Shown here: in pieces, positions 52,613 to 64,000 of the stretch
Position numbering within the stretch: the stretch's first letter is position 1
Layout of the letters: the number at the start of each line of letters is the position of its first letter
Source of the DNA: Diploscapter coronatus
Lineage: Eukaryota; Nematoda; Chromadorea; Rhabditida; Rhabditidae
DNA: 64,000 nt
Direction of reading: 5' to 3'
NCBI GenBank assembly: GCA_964036155.1
Contig: OZ038422.1
Location: 29,535,201 to 29,599,200, forward strand
Program-made: the position numbers and the translations under genes
Notes under the pieces: model-generated
The model's database searches: none
The model's input: only the letters and a program-made list of their open reading frames with translations
Told to the model about the DNA's origin: nothing

Positions 52613-55168
52613 TACTTGAAGTTTGGATAATTAGAATAGTAATCTAAATAATTGGAATAGCTCTCAATCATAATTACTTATAAAACGAAAAAGTCGCAGA
52701 CATTTTGAAGATTCGAATTTGAAACGATGAGACACAAGTAATAATGAAACATCCAGAGAAAATGTTGCATAAAATTAAATGCAAATTCTTATTCTTGAAC
52801 TAGGAAGATCAGATTATTCAGGCTTCAAAAAGATCAAATTTAGCGAAAAAAAACTAATACTGAAATAAAACTGGCTAGACAATATTCAACAAAGACATAT
52901 GAAGGCGATTATCTCTTAAGAAAGGACTAATCTCTAACTCCAAACAAACTGACTAAAGCATGACAGTTTGAATCTAAACAAGGAACTTTCAAATCGCACT
53001 GATTGCGCATTGACCAATCTTTATAGCGTAGCTCACCAACGCCAAAGTGGGCGGGGCGAATTGGCGTATAGAGACTAGACTTTTGACTTTTGGGAGGGGC
53101 CCTTGGAGAAAATTTTTGTCTGTTTTCAGTGATAGCTTATCTTTTTCACACACACTCTATTTGTTTTCTTACTGTTTTGTATCTTTTCCAATGATATTTT
53201 TTATACTTTCTTTGTTCATTCTCATTTTTCTATGATATTCGCAAAATGCCTTTATCTTTTCCTTCCTCTCTAATAGTCTCCCCTATCACTGTCTTTTCAC
53301 CTTCTGTCCATGAAATCTGTAACTAGCTCGTTCGTATGTCTTTCTTCCTCTCAATTCATAGACAAAGCGGTGACTTTCTCGCACTTTACGCCACAAGGAA
53401 GGAAACGAGAAGATTAAGTGGCGGTACGAAATTTCGAGTTTGAAAATTTATACCATTTTGGTCAGAATTAAAAAAAAAATATTCAGCCGGATAACCATGA
53501 AATTATTCAAGAATTAGGAACTGAAAAAATCAGGAAAATTACTATATCAGACATGATCGACTTTTTCTGTCTCAAAAATGTAAACACCGAAAACTAATAT
53601 TTGTCACGCTTATCCACTTCTATAGCTTATCATAAGACCAATACGAGCGCGATGTTCGTCGAAAGGTGAATGATTTGCATGTGAAAGTTGAAGGGAAAGG
53701 GAAGTAAGAGGCATAGCGATGACAACAGATAGAATGTCGCTGAAGCAAAACGAAAACGTGAAACTGACATAGATATTATGGATGAGTGCCAAATATGATT
53801 TTTTTCTATAAAAAAATACAGAAATGTTGAAAGTGATATATGATTTTCACCGAAATTTCACAAAATATCAAAATAACATGGACATTAAATAAAAAATGTA
53901 TGATATCATACAGAATTCAGTACAGCTATGTAAAGAATTTTCATCAGATATTCAAATTTAGACAAAGAATTATAAATGGCTAAAAATTGGATAAAAATCC
54001 AGCATTTTTTCAACTCTCAAAAGTTCGCGTCTACTTTGAACTTTCGAGATCGATTTCGACGAGTCTAAAGTGTAACGACCGTTTGGAAACAGGTGGAGGA
54101 AGGGTATTGTTGAAAAATGCCTTCAAAAGAAATATTAAGACTAGAGCACTGATAACAATAAACAACCAAAATAAGAATAACTTCTCAAAATACGCTAGAT
54201 TTAGTAATGTAGTTAGTTCTAAAAAATTATCGATTTTTCTGTTATTTTTGACTTTCGTAATTCCTTTGTTCCCTATATCTTAGCACTAATGGGTTCATAT
54301 CACTTCATTTCCTAGGCAACATATGTGTGAAGTTTGAAAAATTTTGCAATGGCGGATTCATCGACTTAACTCTCTACCTAACAATTACAACGACTAGGTT
54401 GAAGGTCGTAATTTTGACATTATGATAAACAAAACATGCGATTCACTCATCATTTCCTTATAACTACAGTAAATTTTGCAAAGAAAATATCATATTTTAA
54501 TTTTTACCTTTACGAAAAGCAAACATTTTTCTGATATCACCTTCTAGCCTTAAACTTTGTGACTCCAATTGTTTATTTTGTGCAATGAGCATAAAAACCA
54601 AGTCTCAATCGGAAAATAATAAATTGGAAATAGACCGATAAGAAAACGCGTGAAAAGTCGAGCTTAAAAGTCGAAAGTATACACGAGGATTTATCATCAT
54701 ACGTAAAGTAAGGAACAAAGTACTTTTTAAATGGTTTACAAATTGCTTACTTGTTGGCTCTCAAAAGACCTTTTGAGTTCAGTATTTAGAAAAGTGGGAT
54801 TTTTCAATTAAAATCAAATTAAACTATCTGAAAGACTTTCTGAAGTGTATATTGAATGATGCAAGTACAAAAACCAAGACGAATAATAATTGTGATAAAA
54901 ATTTGACATCAATAGACAACTGAAACTGCTCCTATTTATCCTCTTGAAATCGGTTTCGATTTTTCGGGGTCTGAATCCATTCGGCCAAGTGTCAGTTGTT
55001 TCAGTTTCACTTTTTCAAACATTCGAGTTGACCTTTGGACAAAAACGATCAACTTTGATTAATGAGATTAAATCACATGCGATAGACAAAGTAGTTTTAG
55101 AGTTATATTCCATTTTAACCGTAATTAAAAATGACACGAAAATTTTTGAGGAAAATGATTTTAAAAAT
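52613..55168. other. Intergenic region upstream of the phospho-lyase gene
   Basis: 2.6 kb. A GC box is at 53047-53057, followed by a pyrimidine-rich stretch (about 53110-53370). The open frames at 53987-54283 and 54944-55291 are AT-rich and unassigned; the second overlaps the receptor's last exons antisense. Confidence 0.5.
53047..53057 (-). promoter_or_regulatory. GC box (Sp/KLF type)
   Basis: GTGGGCGGGGC, 435 bp upstream of the phospho-lyase ATG, in otherwise AT-rich sequence. Functional role inferred from motif and position. Confidence 0.4.
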
Positions 55169-56560
55169 CTACACAACTTTCCTCTCCTGTTCAAATTTAA
55201 AATCCCAAGCATCCTTCAACTGTTTGAAATAAAAATCGGCTTCTTTGTTGGGCTAAAATGCAATGAATTCTCAAAAAATCTAAAAATTTAAACAAACCTC
55301 CAAATTCTCGAAAATAACTTTCCCCTCCAAACTCTTGATTTTCTTCGGCGTTTTGACCCGCTCGAACGTCGTGGGAGTTTCTCTTTTTCGTTTACCTATT
55401 TGGAAAACTTTTAGTTAGATTTGCATAACAACCAACTAACAATTTATCAAATTGAAGACCGTCCTTCGAATTTCGGTGTTATCCCCGAATATCAAAATCA
55501 CATAGAACAATATTGATCCCCAAATGATCAAAATCATGCTTATCAATCCGAATCTAAAGTTCTCAACTCTTGATGTCTTTGAGCAAAATTACATAGTATA
55601 TATAAATTCGTTGTAGCCCCTAATCTTTGCCCTTGTTGCCCTAGTTGGAAATGATTTTGGATCCTGAATAACTAAATAATTTTCATTTGATGACTAAAAA
55701 TGACCGTAGCATCAATTTGAAACCACGGGACTATAAAATTCATGGAAATCATGATGTAAACATAGATAATTGTGAATGGTAGTGTGGCTCGGAATATCAG
55801 TCTTTGTTGCCTAAGATTTAGCCGAGTTCTAACTGCATACTCGTACTCGGAACTGTTGCGGTATTTTCGATATTGCAACTTATAGGTTATTGTCATTACA
55901 ATAACCATCTAAAATTTGCAATTATAGAAATTTGATGCTAAATTGGAGTTATACCACCGAAATTAAGTAGGTTGAATAATTTATAAGTTGGTAGTATTCT
56001 GGAGTTATAATGTATTGCTTAACTATTCCAAAATACTGAAATTTTTGACACATGGAGAATCAATTAATACTAATTTTACCACAAAAATTAACAATATAGC
56101 TATCGATTTTGGTGATTTTCTTTCGACGAACGGACTACTCAAAAGAAATAACATTCTTTCACAAGATATAGCGAAAAAATGCATAAATACTGAAACTCGT
56201 CGAATATTCTATTGGACTAAACTATAAAAGATACCACAACCAACAAGTGTCCCTCGAAAGGTTTCTACACTCGGGTAAATGAACATAATTCTTTTGATGA
56301 ATGAAACTTTTAGATATAACGTCAATAAAATTTGTTGAACTAGAAATAACAAAACGCCAATGTTAGTGAGCAAAATAGAGCTATAAATTATGATCTAAAA
56401 TATGACTAATTTTATTGAAAAAGCACAATTTATTTGCCTTGAAATTCCAGGAAAACGTTTGAGTCTTGTAATTGAGAATGAATAACGATAATGACGAAAT
56501 GGCTAATCCTGCATTGGCTATGATGTCATGATATATTAGAAGTTGATTTAAATCGGACAT
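55169..56560 (-). CDS. Serpentine chemoreceptor (Sre/Sra-like), tandem copy A
   Basis: Seven-pass chemoreceptor. Nine exons, high to low: 56560-56438, 56394-56241, 56189-56080, 56035-55958, 55908-55705, 55619-55594, 55553-55441, 55395-55298, 55252-55169; 329 aa. TM1 lies in exon 1 (LAISSLSLFILNY, then TFSWNFK), TM2 in [17 protein letters not shown], then MHFFAISCERMLF, the intracellular YKLQYRKYR, then NLRQQRLIF before TM6, and TM7 in FGLISMILIIWGSILFYV. The C-terminus is NKEADFYFKQLKDAW. Intron 1 has a GC donor (56437-56436), while the same intron of copy B has GT. Exon 6 is only 26 nt; it was chosen because it restores phase into the TM7 exon. Family name Sre/Sra is tentative. Confidence 0.75.
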
Positions 56561-56977
56561 TAGCAAAAATTATCGAGTTTTTAGATGTTGCGAGCTCTAA
56601 CCACCTCTTGATAATAATTTCAAAAAGGAAGCGAGGCCATAAACGTTTGTACATTGACATTTTCAGGCCAAAATTACATGTAGTCTTAGTTCTGTTACTA
56701 GGTAATTAAAATTCGTTCATGAAAAATTATGATTTAAATATCATAGGTTTTGCAAACTGACACCTGCCTTACGATTTTGGAGCAAATGTTTTAATGAGCT
56801 CGAAATAACCTAATTAAAATCCGCTCGGATCAAATGTTCAACTTCGTTCTACGTCGATGTGAATATTTAATTTTTGAAAAAATAAAATAATCATTGATAT
56901 TCAGTTTATAAATCTTTTTTTAAATACTAAAATCGTAACCAAGATATGACACGAAAATGAGCAAATTATTAACAAAT
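56561..56977. other. Short intergenic spacer between tandem receptors
   Basis: 417 bp between the stop of copy B and the start of copy A on the - strand. Presumably promoter of copy A plus 3' UTR of copy B. No motif recognised. Confidence 0.5.
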
Positions 56978-58517
56978 CTATGACTTCTTTTGATCCTGAC
57001 TAAATTTTATATCCCAGGCAGCGAGCAATTGTTCAAAATAAGCATCCGCTTCTTCATTTGGCTAAATTTTATAACATGTTTGAAATTTAGAATTTTACCT
57101 ACCATTAAATTTTGAAACATTACTTTTCCCTCTAGACTCTTGATTTCTTTTAACTTCTCACAATGAATCACATTTGTGGCTCTTTTTCCAAACTTTCTCG
57201 CGATTTTATTAATAGGTTCTAAAATTAAGTAAGGTTAAAAATAATTTTAACTCTTAGATTACTTTGAACTAATTGTACAGCAGCTTTCCGAATTTCCGTA
57301 TTTTCTCCAAAAATTAAAATTAGGTTAAAGAAGACACCTCCTAAACCAACAGTCCATCGTGAATACCACCTGAAAATATATTTTTTAATTACTGCAAAAT
57401 TTAATAAACCTACACTTCCAAAGTTATAAAAATGGCGTCATTAATCTGGCGCTCAGACATATTATCTATTATATCAGTTTCATTTTTAATTAAATTATAT
57501 AACTTGTAATCATTCTAAAACATTTTCATTATTAAAAACTAATATTTTTCGGCATAAGCTTCTTACATCATACATATCGAAATAAGGTTCGATAAGTTCT
57601 CTTATAAAGAATATCGATAAATAAGCGATTACTAATGGCAGAGTTGAATAGAAAATTAGACGCTGTTTCCGAATATTTAGTCTTACCTAAAATCTTTATA
57701 AAATCAGAAAAAAACCGCATTCTCTTTAACTTACTCTCACGGAAAATTCGTATTTATCGCTGAACCGAAAACGCCTATAACGGAATCGATGCATTAGCAT
57801 CATAAAAAATATCGACTAAAATCAATTTCGTGAATTTAAAAGCTAAAATTATCATTCAAAGATATTATTTACTTACTGCGACGATTACTAACTCAAAATA
57901 ATATTCAAACGTTGCTGCCGAATAATCTTCAATAGACATATAAAAGTAATATTGAAAGCCATACACATACTGAAACATAATTCGTTGTCATTTTTAAATT
58001 TATTTCTAAAAGAAACCATTATTGACAGAAAGATGAACATTAAAATCGGATTTCGCTTTTCAGCGAATTCATTCTTTGTCATGAATATAAGCCTTTCAAA
58101 TGAAATTACGATAAAATGCCATAATCCTAAATCAAATACATTCAAGATTTTAAATGTAATTTGAAAATGCCTGATGCTAAAAAGGATGCCTGCATTTCCA
58201 AAAAAAACTCTCGACTATATATCAGCATTTCTATCCGAATTCCAGCAAAATATAATACTAGGATTAGTCTACATAGCATATACAAGAATACATAAACTAT
58301 AGAGCATATCGTCGAACTGTATATGACAATCTGAAATTTAAAATTTTTTTTGATCTTATTAGATTAGTAACTCATAAAATTTACTGAATACCTTGAAATT
58401 CCATGGAAAGGTCTCGGTTCTAGTCGTTAAAATTAGTAATAATATCGAAGAAAGTGCTAAGATTGCATTCGTTATGTCAAGACTGGCATTAGTGAGAAAA
58501 TTCAATGTATCCCTCAT
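56978..58517 (-). CDS. Serpentine chemoreceptor (Sre/Sra-like), tandem copy B
   Basis: Ten exons, high to low: 58517-58392, 58330-58215, 58176-58017, 57969-57877, 57815-57735, 57686-57567, 57514-57414, 57369-57263, 57218-57103, 57061-56978; 367 aa, phase consistent. Segments matching copy A and the receptor at 1-1408: TETFPWNFK, IVIYSSTICSIVYVFLYM, LGLWHFIVISFERLIF, YVYGFQYYFYMSIEDYS, HRFRYRRFRFSDKYEF, LNIRKQRLIFYSTLPLVI, WTVGLGGVFFNLILIFGENT and NEEADAYFEQLLAAW. An extra intron splits the region that copy A keeps as one exon (81+120 nt versus 204 nt), as in the left-edge receptor. Likely a tandem duplicate of copy A, but diverged. Confidence 0.76.
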
Positions 58518-59931
58518 TGATAATAAAAATCGAAATTCCACAAGATATTTCGAATTTCGGTAGATGAATAATGACGCTGGCAGAGAATTCAGCAGTTATT
58601 GAAAATGCTGTGTAGTTCTACTATCGAAATTTACAGCCGACAATTTGCAGGGGGTCCGACGTAACGGTTACTAGGTAATCAAACGACACATGGAATTTTT
58701 GATAAAGCATAAGATTTGCAGAAAAAGTGCATACAATTCCAAACACAACATCAACATAACGCATGCAATTTAAATTGAAATGAAAATTAACTAACAAATT
58801 TATTTTGGTGTGTGTCGTGAGAGTGTTATAGGAGTCGTTCCGCGGTGAATCTGGCCACTTTCGTATGCCCTTTTCATACTTTTGTGATTTCTGCAAAGAA
58901 AAATCCAACTTAATTTCGTTAATTGACAATAAGTAGCGATAATTGGTCGCTTTCCCCTTTCCTCGGCGAAAATCGACTTTCTTTCGCCCTTTCAGTGCGA
59001 TATAAATCGTGAGCATAAAAAGCGTTGACCGGAATGCTCAAAGTACTGTGCTTAGAGGCATATCATAGACACTGACCAAAATCGGCATTTTATGATGAGG
59101 AATAGCAAAGAAAGTGGCTGATAAAAACTCAGGGAATAAGAAATTTAATCAAAATGTTAAAATACCTAAAAGAATAAAGATACCCGGTTTTTTAAACAAA
59201 AGTCAATAATTGCTTTAAGTTATTTGTACTTAAAAATATACAACAAACAAACTACTATTTATCATATCTATCAGAGCGTATTTGCTGTCTATATTGAACT
59301 AAATTGTTGGACTAGTCTAAAATTTACTAAATGTCAGTCTAAACTTTACCCTTACCTATTCCTTATCTAAATGATCTAGCGCACTCTCTTTCTTTTCTTT
59401 GCTCACATTCCCTTCAGCTGTCAGAAATCCTACTCCCTCGCGATTTCCCCGATTAGTGCCGATTCCGCCAGCTTCGTTATTCGCACCGGTCTGTTTGACA
59501 TTCGATTCCCATTGCAAATCTCGCGCATTTGACTGCCTTTTTCCTAGTCGAATTCCGACTTCCACACTTTTTCGAGCATAGGGAATTTTCTCGTCTCTTC
59601 GCATTTCCTATCATTTCTCCCACTCTCACTGATTTTTTTCTTTTATTCTCTCTATTTTCTCAAATTTCTCTGCTCTTTCCTAAGGACATTTTAAATCCTC
59701 TAAGTCTTTCCCCTATTCTTTCTCGAATCTCTAAACTCACCTAATTTCTCACCCCCACCCTCTCGTTTCCAGCTTCCGCAATCTTTCAAATCTAGACCCA
59801 AGCGAGTTCACACTCTCTTGTGTGAATATTTCCGTGTTTGAACTTGCTGTAATTATCTACAATTTCAATTAATTTTAGGTAATTACCTACTTACTATCTA
59901 TCTATCTAATTACAACAATTATGGGCTAAGA
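58518..59931. other. Divergent intergenic region
   Basis: 1.4 kb between receptor copy B (-) and the scaffold-like gene (+). An unassigned 131-codon open frame lies at 58621-59016 (-). From 59590 to 59780 the + strand is strongly pyrimidine-rich, probably 5' UTR or promoter of the scaffold gene. Confidence 0.5.
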
Positions 59932-62900
59932 ATGAGTCGCTGGAAGGGGATCGTTACGAAATGGAAGAAGAAGTGGGTTGTCATTATTTTTTTATTGTCA
60001 TTTTATATGATTTCTTCAAGTAAATTTACATTTGAATAAGATGTACCTCATCAAATCTTCTTGATATCCCTTGCCTTATCATTCGAAAATATCTGAGGAT
60101 AGATTATCGTCTTCTCATTTACTGCTCGAAATATAGGACTAATGATATCGCAGAAGTAGGCTATTTTCAGAAACTACGATTCCGACTCAACCGGATACTG
60201 TTCGTCCTCGGATATCATAGCCACTTCACCTCGACCTCCGCTAACCGATTCGCAATTCATTCTACGACGAAACTCACTGCTTCGAGTCAATTCGATCGAC
60301 TCAAGTGGACCGACTTACATTTCTGTATGGGCTCAATTTGACAAATTCTAGAAGACTTTAGTAATTTCATCAAACTTTCGCAAGAAAAATCATTTCTAGC
60401 TCAGTATATTATAAAATACTATTATTGAAAAATAATCGAATTTTATCTCCAAGAGATCGTTTTAGCTCGATACCGGTACCTGTCCATCTGTTAGTTATTC
60501 TCTTTCATCATCTTCTACTTCTCTCAACACTTCTGCCAGCTCAGCTGGTTTCAGATCTAGGACCAGGTAAATTATGACAGAGCATACTCTATCCTGAAGT
60601 ATTTTTCAAATTTCAGCGGTCACGAATCCTCGACTCTGACTTGTGGCACAGACGATGAAGCTACGCTTCGCTCTTTGAGTTGCAATTCAAACAAGACGCC
60701 GACTCTTTTGAGCTACGATTACTGTACTTCATTGAGGACTTTACCAAGAGCTCAAAAGGAATGCAAGAAGGAGAAGATTCAGAAAAACGGTGAGCTTTTT
60801 TCTATTTAATTTAAACGACTGGCCTGAGAGTTAATTCGGAAAAATTTAAAACACTGACTTCGATTTTAACTTAGAGGTATTTAAACATCTGACATCGGTC
60901 AGGCATTAGCAAAAATGTATAAGATTAGCCAAAAATATTTTATTAAATTTATTAGCTTTTAACACGATGAAAAATAGATTGGTGCAATCAGGGTGTGAAT
61001 CCAATCTGCTGTCTTCCCATATCGTGAATATGGCAGTATTGGCGAATGAACGGATCGCCAAGTACCCAGCTTCTAAACATTTAGACTTTCCTAAATTAGT
61101 GACGAATCAACTCATACGCTCCAAAGTCCATGTTAACCTTAATAGGGCACGCTTATCGCTATTTTGTAATTTCTAGCGTTATGTAAATCATATTATGTAA
61201 AACACTTTTATTTTAGATAGGGCAAAAGCTAATCATAGATTGTAATTAAACACAATAAATCACGCTGCATATTATATCACAGATGATGCAGTAATTTAAA
61301 CGTTTCAGGCGAACCTAAAGTTTATGCTACAGTCGTCGTCGATACTCGACTGGCTTCTAGTTCAGCGGATGCCGTGTCTTATAATCAGGATCCCAATTCT
61401 CATTCTAATTCACGCCATCGGTCTATTTCTAGATCAAGAGCGAGCCATTATCAATATGCTCGATTCCCTATAAAACCGATGAAAGGTAGGAATTATTTGA
61501 CTTTTTATTTTGCAAGTTTTTCTATTGTCTTGGTCAAACAGAAAAAGTTCGTTTGTCAAATTGTGCAGCATGTCCGCAGATATTCACCTAAACGCCGCGC
61601 AATTTAATAAACAAATTTTTAAATGTTTGACCAAGAAAATATTACAACTTTTCAAATTTGCACAAGTCTAATAGAAAAAATATTCTATAGTAATTTTCAA
61701 TCATTTCTTACTTTAATTTTCAAATTTTGAATTACTTTTGTGTTTTCAGATGACCGTCAATATGTTCAATACGAAACAGACGAATTATCTGGAAATTATT
61801 CTGATGATGAAGCTGAAATTGAGACGTTAGATGGGAAGACTGAATCTGAATCGGGCTCTAGATGCTGTTACATGTCGCCGATCTATAATTATTCACCACC
61901 TAAACATTTCTCGCCGACTAGGTCAGTTGGTTTGAAAATATGCTGATTTTTTAAATGATCTATCAATTTGCCTTTTTCCAATAACAATCCTACACAATAT
62001 GCCAATTTTTAAAATAAATATGGACATGTCTTTTTAAATTTATTCTAATTTCGTCCAACCTGAAAGAATAAAACTAACTTGTCAAAAGTTCTTACTTTTC
62101 AGCCTTCTTATTTATGCAATTTTCAAAATTCTTTATTCAGCAATGTAAAAAATCTTTATTTATTTACATTAAAAATCAAATATAGGCAATGCAATCTAAC
62201 GAACAAAGAATTAAGTTTCACTAGTAAAATTTTAGGTCGATTGATGTCTTATCTTACGTGGCAACACCGCCTCCGCAAAACCACTCCGACTATAATTTTA
62301 ATGATCAAATCGAAACGGAACTGGAAGTTTTATTCGACTCTTTGGAGGTCGACCAAAATGAGGACAGGTTCAAAAATTGTCCTATTTTTTCAAAAATTCT
62401 AATTTTTAGCCTAGCACTAACGGAAAATTCGACGTTATTACGTCGTAAGAAACTGCAAATCCGGGAAACCACCACGAAAATTTACTACCCCCATGAAGAG
62501 CAAAGGGCCCACACCCTTGATCCGAAACGCTTGAAAAAGGAGAAGCAGAGAAAATCTATGTTGTCCGAAACGAATAGTCTGCCTAGGTATTCGAATTTTT
62601 AGATTTAAAATGGTAATTTTGAGTTTGTAAAAACTAGATGTTAGATTCCTGTAAAATGGGCTAATTTTCAAACACTTTAGACCCATCCTCAAAAAGGGAC
62701 CGACCCCATTCGTCTGCCATATCTACGAGGAAATCGAGGGCGATTATTTAGATCCTATGCCCGGGGATATTCGACCTGATGTAACCAATTTGCGTACGGA
62801 TTTTAACCAAACATTTGAACGATTAGGTTCCACCCCGACCCTACGCTCAACCGATAAATGTGTTTCCGCCCTGTAGCACTTTCCAACCGAGGGTCAATCG

Positions 62901-63101
62901 GTAGGTTTTGGAATTGAGAAATTTTGATCTATTTCGGAAGAAAAATGATCTCTATCTCGAAATTTTTGATCTTTTAGGTTCCCCTCGATGCGAAAGCGGA
63001 AAAAGATCCCTTCCCTGCACAAATCGAACTCGTTCGCGACGTTCCTCCGAAAACGCCTGAAACTCTCAGTTCCGCAGTCATTCAATGTGAAAACTTTGTG
63101 A
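59932..63101 (+). CDS. Unrecognised Ser-rich scaffold/adaptor-like protein
   Basis: Eleven exons: 59932-59972, 60171-60324, 60466-60566, 60617-60789, 61309-61485, 61750-61921, 62236-62367, 62410-62586, 62681-62780, 62827-62900, 62978-63101; 474 aa, phase consistent. I do not recognise the family. It is hydrophilic, Ser/Thr-rich, with no signal peptide or membrane segment and so probably cytosolic and mostly disordered. The N-terminus is Trp/Lys-rich (MSRWKGIVTKWKKK). Motifs: CHIYEEIEGDYLDPMP with YEEI (391-394), the classic Src-type SH2 ligand, and YLDP; PPRPYAQP (411-418), SH3-ligand-like; other Tyr motifs YMSPIY and QYVQYE. The C-terminus is basic (SMRKRKKIPS, FLRKRLKLS). The short intron 62781-62826 is uncertain: without it the frame stops at TAG 62873-62875. 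Confidence 0.66.
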
Positions 63102-63470
63102 AAAAATCAAAATTTCAATACATTCTCCTATCTTTCCTATAGGCACTGAATAAAGTCGATATTTTTCTCAGAAAAAAATTAATAAAATCTAAGGTTTTCT
63201 AGATCTTCAAAACAGTGCAAGTAGTTGTTATCAAAAAACTAAAAAATTGGCTAATTATTCAAATTTGTATCAGAGCAAGATCATTTTCATTATAAAAAAA
63301 AAATCTCAAAAATTTAGTACAAAATACCATATTTTTTCGAATTTCAATTATATCGGCTTATTTTGAAAGTTTTTCTTCTTGAATTTTAAACGAGTAAAAA
63401 TACGGCATTTTAAAAGAAAAAATTCGAAGATATTCTAATTTTTCGAGGCAAGGGACTTACTTTCAAGAAA
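63102..63470. other. Convergent intergenic region
   Basis: 369 bp, very AT-rich, between the 3' ends of the scaffold-like gene (+) and the membrane protein gene (-). Nothing else seen. Confidence 0.6.
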
Positions 63471-64000
63471 TCAGAGCCAAGTTTTGCCGAGGATGGTGGA
63501 GAGGGCGGCCGCCAAGTCGAGTCCGACCACGAAGCCCAGTTGGCCGTTGGTCAGGGCGCCCACCGTCCCGGATAAAATGCACGCCCGGTCATGGAACAGC
63601 TGGTTTTTGTCGAACCTGAAAATTGAATATTTTGGAAAATCTTACTTACTTGCCAAGCCTATTACTTGAAAGACATTGAATTTGGCAATTAAAAGAATTT
63701 GGAACGTATTCATTTTTGAAAAAAAAGCCGATTTTTTGTTATTTCGAAAGTTCAAGAAATGGATCAGATTATCTTGGAATTACTGATTTCCTAATGAGAA
63801 TCATTTGTAACGTATTTGAGCGAGATTCTTTTCCTCAAAATTAAAACAAAACATAAACAGGATTCATTTGTTTTAAATTCTGAGACAAAATCTCCGAAGC
63901 TCACCTCATCCTGTAGCACCTGTCGTAGAGCTGTATGTTGTTCATGTTGCGCACCTGCAGAAATGTCCAAATCGGCCCGAACACTACGCCCCAAAATGCT
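63471..64000 (-). CDS. Unrecognised small membrane protein, 3' end only
   Basis: Two exons visible: 64000-63905 (continues off the window) and 63615-63471 (TGA), joined as AG|G. The visible 80 residues start with a hydrophobic segment (AFWGVVFGPIWTFLQ), then a conserved-looking polar stretch LYDRCYRMRFDKNQLFHDR, then a Gly/Ala-rich hydrophobic region with GTVGALTNGQLGF and GLDLAAAL spacing like a glycine zipper. The second exon is strikingly GC-rich in third positions compared with its surroundings, consistent with real coding constraint. I cannot name the family. Confidence 0.65.

Noticed and set aside
55594..55663. Longer exon 6 for receptor copy A starting at 55663
   Set aside because: It ends in the wrong phase for the TM7 exon; the 26-nt exon from 55619 restores phase and matches the paralogue.
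58621..59016. 131-codon minus-strand ORF next to receptor copy B
   Set aside because: No homology to the receptor exons and no splice signals placing it upstream of copy B; cannot be excluded as a lone gene, but not supported.
59356..59604. 82- and 60-codon ORFs on opposite strands
   Set aside because: Lie in the pyrimidine-rich upstream region of the scaffold-like gene; no motif.
62827..62875. Alternative 49-nt intron ending in CCCTGTAG in the scaffold-like gene
   Set aside because: Phase works, but the resulting tail is shorter and less protein-like than that from the 62781-62826 intron.

Overview
This is a window of an AT-rich eukaryotic genome, almost certainly a chromadorean nematode. 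Three independent signs point there: two 'ground-like' domain secreted proteins (a nematode-specific family), three members of one nematode-type serpentine chemoreceptor family, and many short introns (often 40-130 nt) with GT donors and T-rich CAG or TAG acceptors. Several start codons sit directly after an AG acceptor, as expected for spliced-leader trans-splicing. None of the genes is readable as a long single ORF. All models below were assembled by hand from splice signals, keeping codon phase across every junction.

Layout, left to right. 1-1408 (+): serpentine receptor missing only its first exon. 1750-2629 (-): ground-like protein with a PYQAGPN tandem repeat. 4727-8002 (+): ORC5, origin recognition complex subunit 5, with a ruined Walker A motif. 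8003-18065: a gene desert with a 330-bp foldback element. 18066-18606 (-): a CHH/ITP-type neuropeptide precursor. 18607-26264: a second desert. 26265-32403 (-): sodium/calcium exchanger, 18 exons, with a palindromic foldback element inside one intron. 35690-36872 (-): second ground-like protein, Cys/Gly-rich, with a 12-nt microexon. 38.4-40.9 kb: possible decayed coding relic. 41286-42914 (-): unrecognised four-pass membrane protein. 43579-44942 (-): globin. 49022-52612 (-): class III aminotransferase-fold enzyme of the ethanolamine-phosphate phospho-lyase type, with a GC-rich structured insertion in intron 3. 55169-56560 and 56978-58517 (-): two tandem serpentine receptors, paralogues of the one at the left edge. 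59932-63101 (+): unrecognised Ser-rich scaffold-like protein with SH2- and SH3-ligand-like motifs. 63471-64000 (-): 3' end of an unrecognised small membrane protein running off the window.

The genes do not form an operon or one pathway: spacing is kilobases, strands alternate, and functions range from housekeeping (ORC5, NCX, phospho-lyase) to secreted and sensory (neuropeptide, ground-like, chemoreceptors). I found no rRNA, tRNA, CRISPR array or autonomous transposon. The most noteworthy items are the CHH/ITP-like precursor, the ORC5 with degenerate nucleotide-binding motifs, two GC-AG introns (one with a GT-AG counterpart in a paralogue), two large foldback elements and the GC-rich intronic insertion.
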